Shown in pieces: positions 33,561 to 41,714 of a DNA stretch of 64,000 bases. The position numbers were made by a program, and so were the translations under genes. Each line of letters opens with the position of its first letter. The stretch's first letter is position 1. The notes beneath the pieces are model-generated. The model was not told where the DNA came from. It was given only the letters and a program-made list of their open reading frames with translations, and did no database searches. This stretch comes from Rhizobium sp. Root1212 (GTDB taxonomy: Bacteria; Pseudomonadota; Alphaproteobacteria; Rhizobiales; Rhizobiaceae), in NCBI RefSeq assembly GCF_001424985.1, contig NZ_LMDA01000012.1, forward strand, positions 186,001 to 250,000, given 5' to 3'.

Positions 33561-34136
33561 ATGTCTTCCGCCCATCACCGCCGCAAACGTCCCGAACTCG
33601 TGCGCCAGCAATTGCTGGAGGTCACCGCACGCCTGTCGCTTGAAAACGGGCTGGCCGCCGTCACGCTCGATGCGGTGGCTCAAGCCGCCGGCGTCAGCAA
33701 GGGCGGGTTGTTGCATCACTTCCCAAGCAAGATGGCGCTGCTCGACGGGCTGTTCGATGATCTGACTGTGAAGTTCGATCAAGCGATCGACGAGGAGATG
33801 CGCGGCGATGCGGTGGCGCATGGCCGCTTTACCCGCGCCTATCTGGCTGCCGTCTTCACGCTCGGCGGGGAGGGGGCCGAGGCTGATCCCCAAGCGCAGG
33901 GCTGGCGGGTGCTGACCATCGCGCTTCTGGCTGAGCCGGCTTTGCGTGCCCGCTGGCGGCAATGGATTGCCGACCGTGCCGACGCTTTCGTGGGAACGGA
34001 TTCTTCGGCCAGCTGCCTTCTGGTGCGTATGGCAGCGGATGGTCTCTGGCTCGCGGATCTGTTGCAAAGCCACGATATCGGGCAAGACGGCCGCAAGGCG
34101 CTGTTCGAGCGCCTGAAAACACTTTCCTTCCAGTAG
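33561..34136 (+). CDS. TetR-family repressor of SMR efflux gene
   Basis: A 191-residue TetR protein. The helix-turn-helix is RLSLENGLAAVTLDAVAQAAGVSKGGLLHHFPSK (about residues 21-54); the C-terminal ligand-binding domain is of the TetR_C_37-like helical type. A TTG at 33525 also opens the frame, but it lies in the -35 box. The ATG at 33561 has no Shine-Dalgarno sequence and sits 7 bp after the likely -10 box, suggesting a leaderless mRNA. The SMR pump gene follows by 13 bp, so it probably controls that pump. Confidence 0.85.
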   Translation: MSSAHHRRKRPELVRQQLLEVTARLSLENGLAAVTLDAVAQAAGVSKGGLLHHFPSKMALLDGLFDDLTVKFDQAIDEEMRGDAVAHGRFTRAYLAAVFTLGGEGAEADPQAQGWRVLTIALLAEPALRARWRQWIADRADAFVGTDSSASCLLVRMAADGLWLADLLQSHDIGQDGRKALFERLKTLSFQ

Positions 34137-34149
34137 GACCAGAAAATCC

Positions 34150-34491
34150 ATGAGCTTTCCGATGCTGTACGCCGTGCTGGTCGTTGCGATCGTTTTCGAG
34201 GTGCTTGGCACGTCCGCCATGCAGGCCGCCCAGCATTTCACCCGGCCCTTGCCGACGGCGATGATGGTCGTCTGCTATGCCGTGGCGTTTTTCTGCCTGT
34301 CCTATACGCTGCGTAGCATCCCGGTCGGCATCGCCTATGCGATCTGGAGCGGGCTCGGCATCGTGCTAATTTCGTCCGTCGGCTATTTCGTTTTCGGGCA
34401 GAAGCTCGATCTGGCCGCCATCGTCGGATTGGGGCTGATCATTGCCGGCGTGCTGGTTCTGAACCTCCTTTCCAAATCGACGATCCATTGA
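34150..34491 (+). CDS. SMR-family multidrug efflux protein (EmrE/QacE type)
   Basis: A 113-residue protein with four membrane helices. The membrane-embedded glutamate is in IVFEVLGTSAMQ (about residue 18). The rest has SMR landmarks: SYTLRSIPVGIAYAIWSGLGIVLI and LIIAGVLVLNLLSKS. It works as a dimer that exports cationic compounds using protons. It shares the transcript with the TetR gene. Quaternary ammonium or guanidinium compounds are possible substrates; which one is unknown. Confidence 0.9.
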   Translation: MSFPMLYAVLVVAIVFEVLGTSAMQAAQHFTRPLPTAMMVVCYAVAFFCLSYTLRSIPVGIAYAIWSGLGIVLISSVGYFVFGQKLDLAAIVGLGLIIAGVLVLNLLSKSTIH

Positions 34492-34584
34492 TCGGGTAAC
34501 GCGCCGGCGGCCCCTCAGTAAAAGCGCCCGGATTTCGCTTTGAAGCCCCCTTGCCAAAGCAGCGGCGAGGTTTTATCGCTTCGA

Positions 34585-34602
34585 TTTGAAAGCGGTTTCA
34601 AA
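34585..34602. promoter_or_regulatory. LacI-type operator upstream of thuA
   Basis: TTTGAAAGCGGTTTCAAA is an 18-bp palindrome with one mismatched pair and the central CG typical of LacI-family sites (consensus-like TGAAAnCGnTTTCA). It lies 70 bp before the thuA start. The LacI-family gene at 36757-37779 is the obvious candidate to bind it. Confidence 0.68.
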
Positions 34603-34671
34603 TTTCAGCATTCGCTCATGGCGCGGCGTTCCCGAAACGCGGTTCGGCGATATCATTTGGAAGGACAGGAC

Positions 34672-35457
34672 ATGACTATCAGGGCGGTCGTCTGGGGGGA
34701 GAACATCCATGAGCAGACGAATGCGATCGTGCGCGGGATCTATCCCAACGGCATGCATAATACGATCGCCGCGGCGCTCAACGCCGACCCGGCCATCGAG
34801 GCGACCACGGCGACGCTGCAGGAGCCGGAACACGGGCTGACAGAGGAGCGGCTGGCCAGGACCGACGTTCTGCTCTGGTGGGGCCACAAGGATCACGGCG
34901 CCGTCAGCGACGAGGTGGTGGAGCGTGTGGCAAAACGCGTCTGGGAAGGCATGGGCCTGATCGTCCTGCATTCCGGCCATTTCTCCAAGATTTTCAAGCG
35001 GCTGATGGGTACGCCCTGCGCGCTGAAATGGCGCGAGGCCGGCGAACGCGAGCGCCTGTGGGTCATCAATCCGCGCCACCCGATCGCGGCCGGGCTCGAT
35101 GACAATTTCGTTCTTGAATACGAGGAGATGTATGGCGAGCAGTTCTCGGTTCCCGAGCCGCTCGAAACGGTGTTCATCTCGTGGTTTGCCGGCGGCGAAG
35201 TGTTCCGCTCGGGCCTCACCTGGCGTCGCGGCGCCGGCAATATCTTCTATTTCCGACCCGGCCACGAGACCTATCCGACCTATCACGACGCCAATGTGCA
35301 CACCGTTCTGCGCAATTCGGTGAAGTGGGCCTACAACCCGCAGGGCACCTATACGGCGATCCACGATGCGCCGAACGTTCCGGTCGAAAAGGCTTTGGAG
35401 CCGATCGTCGAGCGCGGCCCGCGCCTGCATCAGGATGGCGAGGAGGGTTACAAGTGA
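34672..35457 (+). CDS. thuA: ThuA-like trehalose/disaccharide utilisation protein
   Basis: A 261-residue class-I glutamine-amidotransferase-like protein. ThuA landmarks are [59 protein letters not shown] and [16 protein letters not shown]. With ThuB it takes part in 3-keto disaccharide metabolism of trehalose and related sugars. GGAAGGAC precedes the ATG at 34672; the upstream frame (from 34540) crosses the operator and promoter. It overlaps thuB by 4 bp. No thuEFGK transporter is adjacent, unlike the S. meliloti operon, so substrate supply must come from elsewhere. Confidence 0.87.
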   Translation: MTIRAVVWGENIHEQTNAIVRGIYPNGMHNTIAAALNADPAIEATTATLQEPEHGLTEERLARTDVLLWWGHKDHGAVSDEVVERVAKRVWEGMGLIVLHSGHFSKIFKRLMGTPCALKWREAGERERLWVINPRHPIAAGLDDNFVLEYEEMYGEQFSVPEPLETVFISWFAGGEVFRSGLTWRRGAGNIFYFRPGHETYPTYHDANVHTVLRNSVKWAYNPQGTYTAIHDAPNVPVEKALEPIVERGPRLHQDGEEGYK

Positions 35458-36506
35458 GCCGCGTGCGTCTCCTGATCCTCGGCACCGGCGGTATGGCCAA
35501 CAGCCATGCCATGAATTTCTCGACTATCGATGGCGTCGATCTCGTCGCCGCCGTCGATGTCGATATCGCCCGAGTCGAGGCCTTTGCCCTGCGCCACAAC
35601 ATCGAGAACCGCTTTACCTCGCTCGACGAGGCGATCGCCTGGGGTGCGTTCGATGCGGTGGCGAATGTCACCCCGGACAAAATCCATCACCCGACGACGC
35701 TGAAGCTCATTGCCGCAGGCAAGCATGTGCTGTGCGAAAAGCCGCTGGCCGAGACCTATGCCAAGGCCGATGAGATGGCGCGGGCGGCGGAAGCCTCCGG
35801 CCTCGTCACCATGGTCAATCTCACCTATCGCAACGTTGCCGAAGTGCAGAAGGCGCGGCAGATGGTGCTATCAGGCGAAATCGGCCAGGTGCGCCATATC
35901 GAGGCCTCCTATCTGCAAAGCTGGCTGGTTTCTAAGGCCTGGGGCGACTGGGCGAGCGAATCCCAATGGCTGTGGCGGCTTTCGACCAAGCATGGCTCGA
36001 ACGGCGTGCTCGGCGATGTCGGCATCCACATCCTCGATTTTGCCGGCTATGGCGCGGCAAGCGATGTCGAGCACGTGTTTGCCCGGCTGAAGACCTTCGA
36101 CAAGGCGCCGGGCAACAGGATCGGCGAATACGATCTGGATGCCAATGACAGCTTCACCATGACGGCGGAATTCGCCAATGGCGCCATGGGGGTCATCCAT
36201 GCCAGCCGCTGGGCCGTCGGCCATCTCAACGAGTTGCGTCTGCGCATGCATGGCGACAAGGGCGCAATCGAGGTCATTCATACGCCGGACGGCTCGACGC
36301 TGAAGGCCTGCCTCGGCGAGGATGTCGAGAAGGGCGTATGGAAGGAAATCGATGCCGGGACGGTGCTGACCAACTACCAGCGCTTCATCGATGCGGTGCG
36401 CGCCTGCAAGACAGCGGAACCGGGCTTCGGCCATGCCGCCGAGCTTCAGAAGGTGCTCGATCTGGCGATGATAACGGAGAAGGAACGGCGCGAGCTTTCC
36501 GTTTGA
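35454..36506 (+). CDS. thuB: ThuB-like Gfo/Idh/MocA oxidoreductase
   Basis: A 350-residue NAD(P)-dependent sugar dehydrogenase. The Rossmann motif is [17 protein letters not shown] (about residues 5-21), and the catalytic Lys is in [16 protein letters not shown]. It is expected to oxidise trehalose-type disaccharides to 3-keto forms. The start is GTG 35454, overlapping the thuA stop (GTGA) with AGGAGGG just upstream. The open frame continues upstream through thuA in another phase, which has no meaning. thuA and thuB are translationally coupled. Confidence 0.88.
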   Translation: MSRVRLLILGTGGMANSHAMNFSTIDGVDLVAAVDVDIARVEAFALRHNIENRFTSLDEAIAWGAFDAVANVTPDKIHHPTTLKLIAAGKHVLCEKPLAETYAKADEMARAAEASGLVTMVNLTYRNVAEVQKARQMVLSGEIGQVRHIEASYLQSWLVSKAWGDWASESQWLWRLSTKHGSNGVLGDVGIHILDFAGYGAASDVEHVFARLKTFDKAPGNRIGEYDLDANDSFTMTAEFANGAMGVIHASRWAVGHLNELRLRMHGDKGAIEVIHTPDGSTLKACLGEDVEKGVWKEIDAGTVLTNYQRFIDAVRACKTAEPGFGHAAELQKVLDLAMITEKERRELSV

Positions 36507-36585
36507 CGGGGCGGCCAGCCGGCTTCAAGCATGTATCGGGGTCGATTTCAGTCCTGCTTGACAAAGGCAAGGGGCCGCCACTTGT

Positions 36586-36711
36586 CCCTTCTCCCCGCCT
36601 GCGGGGAGAAGGTGGCCGACAGGCCGGATGAGGGGCCTTACCAAAATATCTGTATGAAAAGGGGAGCGTTGCCCCTCACCCTCACCCTCTCCCCGCCTGC
36701 GGGGAGAGGGG
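36586..36711. repeat. Mosaic palindromic repeat, copy 2
   Basis: Unit 1 (36586-36636) is CCCTTCTCCCCGCCTGCGGG.. followed by GGTGGCCGACAGGCCGGATG and AGGGG, the reverse complement of the first unit at 7457. Unit 2 (36670-36711) is GCCCCTCACCCTCACCCTCT followed by CCCCGCCTGCGGGGAGAGGGG, matching the second unit at 7528-7568. A 34-bp spacer lies between. It sits between the convergent thuB and lacI genes, where its hairpins could act as a two-way transcription end. Confidence 0.75.
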
Positions 36712-36756
36712 ACGACAAAGTTCGTTGCTGCCCCGAGCCTCTCATAGGCGTCAGCC

Positions 36757-37779
36757 TCAATCCTTCACCGGGGCCGCTGCCGTCGAACGGCGGATCACCA
36801 GTTCCACCGGCCAGACCTCCCGCAGGCTTTCCGGCGCGGCGCCCTGCAGCAGGTCCAGCAGCATTTCGGCGATACGGGCGCCGGCAGCGCGGATCGAGGA
36901 GCGGGTGGTCGACAGCGTCGGCACGAGGTTTTCCGGGCTGATATAGGGAAACACGTCGTCATGGGCGATGAGCGAGATATCCTCGCCCGCCTTCTGCCCG
37001 GCGATGCGGATCGCCCTGAGTGCCCCGAGCGCCGACATCATCGAGCCTGCCACGACAGCAGTCGGCCGATCCTCAAGCCTCAGGAAGCCCTGCATCAGCC
37101 GAAAACCCATTTCATCGGTGAACTCGCCATTGCCCGAAAGGGCGGGATCGAGCGGCACGCCATGCTCGCAGAGCGCCGCCTGATATCCATCCTGCCGGTG
37201 TTCGGCGAAGATGCGGCCGCGATAGCCATTGAGAAAGGCGATCCGGCGATGGCCAAGATCGAGCAGATGGCGGGTCGCCTGGTGCACGGCGCCGAAATTG
37301 TCGATGTCGAGCCAGCCGAAATTGCCCTCGGCCTGCGGCCGTCCATGCACGATGAAGGGCAGCCGCAGCTCGGCGAGGAGCGCGATGCGCGGATCGTCGA
37401 GATAAGGAGAGTGCAGCACCACGGCATCGACGCGTTTGCTGGCCGCAAGCCGCCGGTAGGTCGCGATCTCGGCCTCGGTCGATTCGACTGTGGAAACGAG
37501 GATGTCGATTTCCTCTTTCTGCAGCCGGTTGCCGAGCCCGCCCATGAACTCGCTGGTATGAGGCCCGAACTCGCCACCCCCCTTCAGCACGATGCCGATC
37601 GCGCCGACACGGCCGGTTGCAAGCCCGAGCGCGCTGGTGTTCGGCCGGTATCCGTATTCAACGGCAGCGCGCAAAATCCGGTCCCTGGTCGATTGCTTGA
37701 CCTCGGGATAGCCGGACAGCGCACGGCTGACCGTCGTCTGCGAAAGTTCCAGCCGGCTGGCGAACTCCTTGAGGTTCAT
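36757..37779 (-). CDS. LacI-family transcriptional repressor
   Basis: A 340-residue LacI/GalR protein. The N-terminal DNA-binding domain is MNLKEFASRLELSQTTVSRALSGYPEVKQSTRDRIL, with a hinge near residue 50-60. The periplasmic-binding-like effector domain includes GAIGIVLKGGGEFGPH and ISLIAHDDVFPYISP. GGGAA precedes the ATG at 37779; the longer frame (to 37845) is not supported. It is convergent with thuAB, whose upstream region carries a LacI-type palindrome, so control of thuAB by a disaccharide is the simplest reading. Confidence 0.88.
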   Translation of the reverse strand: MNLKEFASRLELSQTTVSRALSGYPEVKQSTRDRILRAAVEYGYRPNTSALGLATGRVGAIGIVLKGGGEFGPHTSEFMGGLGNRLQKEEIDILVSTVESTEAEIATYRRLAASKRVDAVVLHSPYLDDPRIALLAELRLPFIVHGRPQAEGNFGWLDIDNFGAVHQATRHLLDLGHRRIAFLNGYRGRIFAEHRQDGYQAALCEHGVPLDPALSGNGEFTDEMGFRLMQGFLRLEDRPTAVVAGSMMSALGALRAIRIAGQKAGEDISLIAHDDVFPYISPENLVPTLSTTRSSIRAAGARIAEMLLDLLQGAAPESLREVWPVELVIRRSTAAAPVKD

Positions 37780-37856
37780 GTGCAAATTCCCGATTCTTAT
37801 GAGAACTGTAGCGCAGAATCGCCGGCACCGGAACGGACCAGCCAACTCTGCGCTTT

Positions 37857-38019
37857 AGAGCACCTAACAAAACCTCGCGGGGTCGGCTTGCCGGTGCTTT
37901 TCGCCCCTCGCGTCGTCGCCAGTCCTCGCCGATGCTTGAAGCATCGACTGCGGTTGGCTCCTCGCAAGGAACGAAAATCCCTCGGCAATCCTCCGCCCGG
38001 AGGTTTTGTTAGGTGCTCT
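37857..38019. repeat. 163-bp imperfect palindrome with perfect 20-bp terminal inverted repeats
   Basis: AGAGCACCTAACAAAACCTC at 37857-37876 is exactly reverse-complemented at 38000-38019. The interior is also a rough palindrome around GATGCTTGAAGCATC (about 37931-37945), so the whole element can fold into one long hairpin. TTA flanks both ends if the termini are taken as GAGCACC/GGTGCTC. It has no coding capacity. It lies between the start of lacI and the 3' end of the DUF4105 gene (7 bp from its stop). It looks like a small non-autonomous mobile or structural element (MITE- or RIME-like). Confidence 0.7.
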
Positions 38020-38026
38020 TAGTCTT

Positions 38027-39046
38027 TTAGTCGCTGATGCCGGGAATGCCTTTGCGGATCAGGTTGGAAAAATCGCTGACGTTTCCGGCCTGTTGGCCCC
38101 GCAGGCTGATTGCGCCGCGGCGCCTCAGCTCTTCGAGCGAAACGCCCGGCGTGAAGCCTCCGACCTCGGCGATGTATTCCGGCAGATAGCCGGAGAACAG
38201 CAGGCGATAATCGAGCGGCAGGCCGGAAACGATACGGTTCATCATCTTGTAGACGATCGTCGTGCAGTTGCCGGTGACGGTGTTATAGAAGCGCGGCTCA
38301 CGCGCCAGGCCGTTCGCCTCCTCGACATAGGCGAGAAACAGCGATCGCATCGCCGCGGGCGGCATGCGGATGCGATAGAGATAGACGTCTTCCTTACGGA
38401 TGTTGGTGCGCAGGAGAACGATGTCGCGCTCGTCGGCGGCAACGACGCTGGTTTCGAAGTCCCTGAAGAATCCGCCGATCTCCGAGAAGGCTTCCGTCCG
38501 TTCCTTGCGGATTTCGACCGAGAAGGTGACGAATTGCCCGTCGGCAAAGCCGAAGGAGACGAGCGTGTGGGCGATGGCCGGACCCGACCAGTAGGAAAGA
38601 ATGAGATCGACGGAGGTCAGTTGGCCGAGTGCATAGCTGCGTGTTTCCCAGGCCGCCGTATAGTCCGTGAGGCTCCGCCATTGAAAGTTCCGGACATTCG
38701 AAAGCTCGACGCGGTCACCATCGATCAGGCCGGTCGTCATTTCAGCGACATCGTCGGCCCAGTCGCGGTCGTTCGACGGCAGAACCGTCTGCCACCAGAA
38801 CAGCAGGATGGCGAAGAAAACGGCATAGATGCAGGCCGTGTGAAGCGGCCGGCGGCGCAAGACGATGAGCGCGAAGGCAACCAGCGACAGCAACGCCCAG
38901 AGGGTGGCAATCACCGGCCCGCCGGGCGCCTGATACAAGAGCGCGAGGCTGCCCCAGAGCCCCGCAACGGCGACAAGCACCGCTGCCAGGATGAGAGCGA
39001 CGACCCGAAGCGGTCCCCGCAGCATCAGCAGCCGCGGCGCCGCCAT
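38027..39046 (-). CDS. DUF4105 / Lnb-N-terminal-domain membrane protein
   Basis: A 339-residue protein. Three N-terminal membrane helices (VVALILAAVLVAVAGLWGSLALLY, VIATLWALLSLVAFALIVL, HTACIYAVFFAILLFWW) are followed by a periplasmic DUF4105 domain. This contains ISYW/LILSYWSG, HTLVSFGFADGQFVTFSVEIRKE and the conserved NTVTGNCTT, whose Cys with nearby His could be catalytic. DUF4105 is the periplasmic part of Lnb lipoprotein N-acyltransferases in other bacteria, so a lipoprotein or membrane-lipid acylation role is possible but not shown. It is 1 bp from the upstream lipoprotein hydrolase gene. Confidence 0.78.
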   Translation of the reverse strand: MAAPRLLMLRGPLRVVALILAAVLVAVAGLWGSLALLYQAPGGPVIATLWALLSLVAFALIVLRRRPLHTACIYAVFFAILLFWWQTVLPSNDRDWADDVAEMTTGLIDGDRVELSNVRNFQWRSLTDYTAAWETRSYALGQLTSVDLILSYWSGPAIAHTLVSFGFADGQFVTFSVEIRKERTEAFSEIGGFFRDFETSVVAADERDIVLLRTNIRKEDVYLYRIRMPPAAMRSLFLAYVEEANGLAREPRFYNTVTGNCTTIVYKMMNRIVSGLPLDYRLLFSGYLPEYIAEVGGFTPGVSLEELRRRGAISLRGQQAGNVSDFSNLIRKGIPGISD

Positions 39047-39047
39047 C

Positions 39048-40280
39048 TCATTGTCCCACTGCTGTCGTCACGGTGTTGCCGACCGAGGTGTTCAGGCGGT
39101 CGATCTGGCCCTTGTAGTTCTGCCGGGTGTTGGGATCGAAGATCAGGATCGGCGTGGCGACGGCGATGCTCGCGGCGCTGCCGACGGTCTGGGCCGTTCC
39201 GAGTGCCACCGCGCCCAGCCGGTCGCCGAGGCCGATATTGCTGTCGGTCACCGTCTGGCCGTCGATCAGCCGATCGCCGAGCAGGCGCACGACTTCGGGG
39301 CTTGAGGCGAACTTGCCGTGTCTCAGCTTGTCGTCGGTCTTGACCGCCGTCAGATCGATGACGGTGATGCCGGCGCGTTCCAGCGCGCTGCGATAGGGCT
39401 CCTTCGACGGGTCGATCTGCCCGACGCGGTCGACATTGCCGGAAATGCGGCGCGACAGCGCCAGTGCCCGGTCGTCCTGCGAGACGAAAATGGTGAAGTG
39501 TGGCTTGTTCGGCCCCATGGCGCGGAACTGCGTCTTGAAAACGTCGACATCGAGATCCGGCGAGGCGAGGATGACGTCCTTGATCTTCGCCTTCACGCGG
39601 CCGTCGCGGATCGCCATCTGGCGCAGCGCCTCGACCGTCAGCCATGAGCCCATGGAATGAGCCATGACGGTAATTTCACCGACGGACGGATCGTCTGCGG
39701 CGCGGCGCAGCAACTCTTCCAGCGCATCACGGGAATAATTGGTGCTTTCCTTGTCGTAATTGTAATCGAAGACGCTGGCGCGCGACGGCCAGGTGAAGAT
39801 CACCGGTGCGACGTCGGTCTTCGAATCATGCACGATCTGGGCGTAGCGATAGACGGCGTCTTCGTAGCGATTGTTGAAACCGTGGACGAAGAGCAGGACG
39901 CGGCGGCTCTTCGGCATGGCCCGTTTCAGCCAGGATCGCGCATCCGAAAGTTGCGCCAAGGGCTTGATGCTGACGGTGGAAAAATCCTTTTCCGGGTCGG
40001 CCGGCAGTTTTTTCGGCCACTGTACGTCGCCGGCCTTGCGGTTCTTGTCCGGGGGAATGGAAACGACGATTTCGGCGGCCGAAACCTGTTCGGCCCGTTC
40101 GCCGCCATAGAGCACGCCGGGCTCGGTGGAGGGGGCACGGGTGGTGGCGACGAGAAGATCGACCTTCGTCGTATCACTGGCGGTCGGGGTGGGCACCAGC
40201 ACGCCGACAGGCCGGCTGGCGCAGGCGGCGAGAGTCATGCTCATGAACAGGCAAACCATGAGCCGTGCGACCGGCCGCAT
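39048..40280 (-). CDS. DUF900-family alpha/beta-hydrolase lipoprotein
   Basis: A 410-residue protein. The signal sequence MRPVARLMVCLFMSMTLAAC ends in a lipobox, so it is probably a lipoprotein anchored at Cys20. The hydrolase core has RRVLLFVHGFNNRYEDAVYR (oxyanion region), the nucleophile elbow in ITVMAHSMGSWL (G-x-S-x-G variant AHSMG), and later acid and His positions. AAGGGGC precedes the ATG at 40280; other ATGs upstream are less likely. It is followed 1 bp later by the DUF4105 gene. The substrate is unknown. Confidence 0.82.
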   Translation of the reverse strand: MRPVARLMVCLFMSMTLAACASRPVGVLVPTPTASDTTKVDLLVATTRAPSTEPGVLYGGERAEQVSAAEIVVSIPPDKNRKAGDVQWPKKLPADPEKDFSTVSIKPLAQLSDARSWLKRAMPKSRRVLLFVHGFNNRYEDAVYRYAQIVHDSKTDVAPVIFTWPSRASVFDYNYDKESTNYSRDALEELLRRAADDPSVGEITVMAHSMGSWLTVEALRQMAIRDGRVKAKIKDVILASPDLDVDVFKTQFRAMGPNKPHFTIFVSQDDRALALSRRISGNVDRVGQIDPSKEPYRSALERAGITVIDLTAVKTDDKLRHGKFASSPEVVRLLGDRLIDGQTVTDSNIGLGDRLGAVALGTAQTVGSAASIAVATPILIFDPNTRQNYKGQIDRLNTSVGNTVTTAVGQ

Positions 40281-40606
40281 CGTGTGCCCCTTGAACTCCA
40301 CCAACGCGCCAGCCATCATGGCCCCCCACTCAAACACCGTCGCAGCATTGCTAAAATGAGCCCAGATGCAACTGGTTCTCTATTTTTCCCAGCGGCGTTC
40401 CCTCGCAATTTTCGATTGCGTTGCCATCCGGCAACCTTTGTGACGGGGGCGTGACAGTGGTGAGGGACGTGCAGCAAGCAGGCTGTCGAAAACATCGGGA
40501 GCGCGATTGTCTTCACCCTCGGGATTGTCTAGCATCCCTGCTTTCGCGGTTGCGAAGCGGTCGGGCTTTCCAATTTAAGCTTATGTTAATACAGGATTTA
40601 TTTCCG
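40281..40606. other. 326-bp divergent intergenic region
   Basis: This separates the hydrolase lipoprotein gene (minus) from the dipeptidase gene (plus). It contains a small hairpin (GTTGCC-ATCC-GGCAAC, 40420-40435) and AT-rich patches, but I see no convincing gene, tRNA or strong promoter consensus. The dipeptidase reading frame extends into it as far as 40421 without ribosome-site support. Confidence 0.5.
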
Positions 40607-41662
40607 ATGCAGGCGGTTTTTGACGGTCACAACGATGTGCTGCTGCGGCTCTGGGCCAATGCCGCCAAGGGGACTGATCCGGTCGCGGAATTTGCAGATG
40701 GTATCGACAGTGGCCATATCGATGGCCCGCGCGCCAAAAAGGGCGGCCTCGCGGGCGGGCTCTGCGCCATCTATATTCCCTCCGACGGGCTCGTCCTGAA
40801 GACGCCGGATGAAAACGGCCACTACACGACGCCGCTGTCCGAGTCGCTGGAGCGCCAGCCGTCGCTCGATATCGCGATGGAATTCGCGGCCATCGCGCTC
40901 AAGCTCGACCGGGCAGGGGCCTGGCGCCTCTGCCGCTCGACATCCGATATCCGCACGGCGATGGAAGACGGCATCTTCGCCGCCGTGCTGCATATGGAAG
41001 GCTGCGAGGCGATCGGGCCGGATCTGGCCGCGCTCGACGTCTTCTACGCCGCCGGCCTGCGCTCGCTCGGTCCCGTCTGGAGCCGGCACAATATCTTCGG
41101 TCACGGCGTGCCGTTCGCCTATCCGATGAGCCCGGATACCGGCCCCGGCCTCACCGATGCCGGCTTTGCGCTCGTGAAGGAGTGCAATCGTCTCGGCATC
41201 CTCATCGATCTCGCCCATATCACCGAACAGGGCTTCTGGGATGTCGCCAAGACGACCGACCAGCCGCTGATCGCCAGCCATTCCAACGCCCACGCCCTGA
41301 CGCCGGTTGCCCGCAACCTGACGGACAAGCAGCTCGACGCGATCAGCGAAACGCGCGGCCTCGTCGGGCTGAACTATGCCACGACCATGCTGCGCCCGGA
41401 TGGCCAGGAAAATGCGGCGACGCCGCTCTCCGACATGGTGCGCCATGTCGACTATCTCGTCGAGCGTATGGGCATCGATTGCGTCGCGCTCGGATCGGAC
41501 TTCGACGGCGCCACCATTCCGCAGGAAATCGGTGACGCGGCCGGAAACCAGAGCCTGATTGCCGCCCTTTCCGCCGCCGGATATGGTGAAGGCGAGCTTG
41601 CAAAAATTTGCCGGGAAAACTGGCTGCGTGTTTTGGGTCAGGCCTGGCACGAAGCTGCCTGA
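40607..41662 (+). CDS. Membrane-dipeptidase-type peptidase (M19)
   Basis: A 351-residue renal-dipeptidase-like amidohydrolase. The N-terminal FDGHNDVLLRLW holds the H-x-D zinc pair; AVLHMEGCEAIG, LIDLAHITEQGFWDV, ASHSNAHALTP and LGSDFDGATIP give the remaining metal and substrate residues. AGGA lies upstream of ATG 40607; an ATG at 40583 is possible. It has no clear signal peptide. It is followed 52 bp later by a peptide-type ABC transporter operon, so it may cleave imported dipeptides (possibly with D-residues). Confidence 0.87.
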   Translation: MQAVFDGHNDVLLRLWANAAKGTDPVAEFADGIDSGHIDGPRAKKGGLAGGLCAIYIPSDGLVLKTPDENGHYTTPLSESLERQPSLDIAMEFAAIALKLDRAGAWRLCRSTSDIRTAMEDGIFAAVLHMEGCEAIGPDLAALDVFYAAGLRSLGPVWSRHNIFGHGVPFAYPMSPDTGPGLTDAGFALVKECNRLGILIDLAHITEQGFWDVAKTTDQPLIASHSNAHALTPVARNLTDKQLDAISETRGLVGLNYATTMLRPDGQENAATPLSDMVRHVDYLVERMGIDCVALGSDFDGATIPQEIGDAAGNQSLIAALSAAGYGEGELAKICRENWLRVLGQAWHEAA

Positions 41663-41714
41663 TCCGGAAGACTTAAAGCAAAGCCCAAAGAGGCTAAAAC
41701 AAGAGGGAACGACT

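Noticed and set aside
37826-37855. GGAAC-N16-CGCT upstream of the 163-bp palindrome
   Set aside because: One mismatch in the -10 and no gene in the right place downstream; probably chance.
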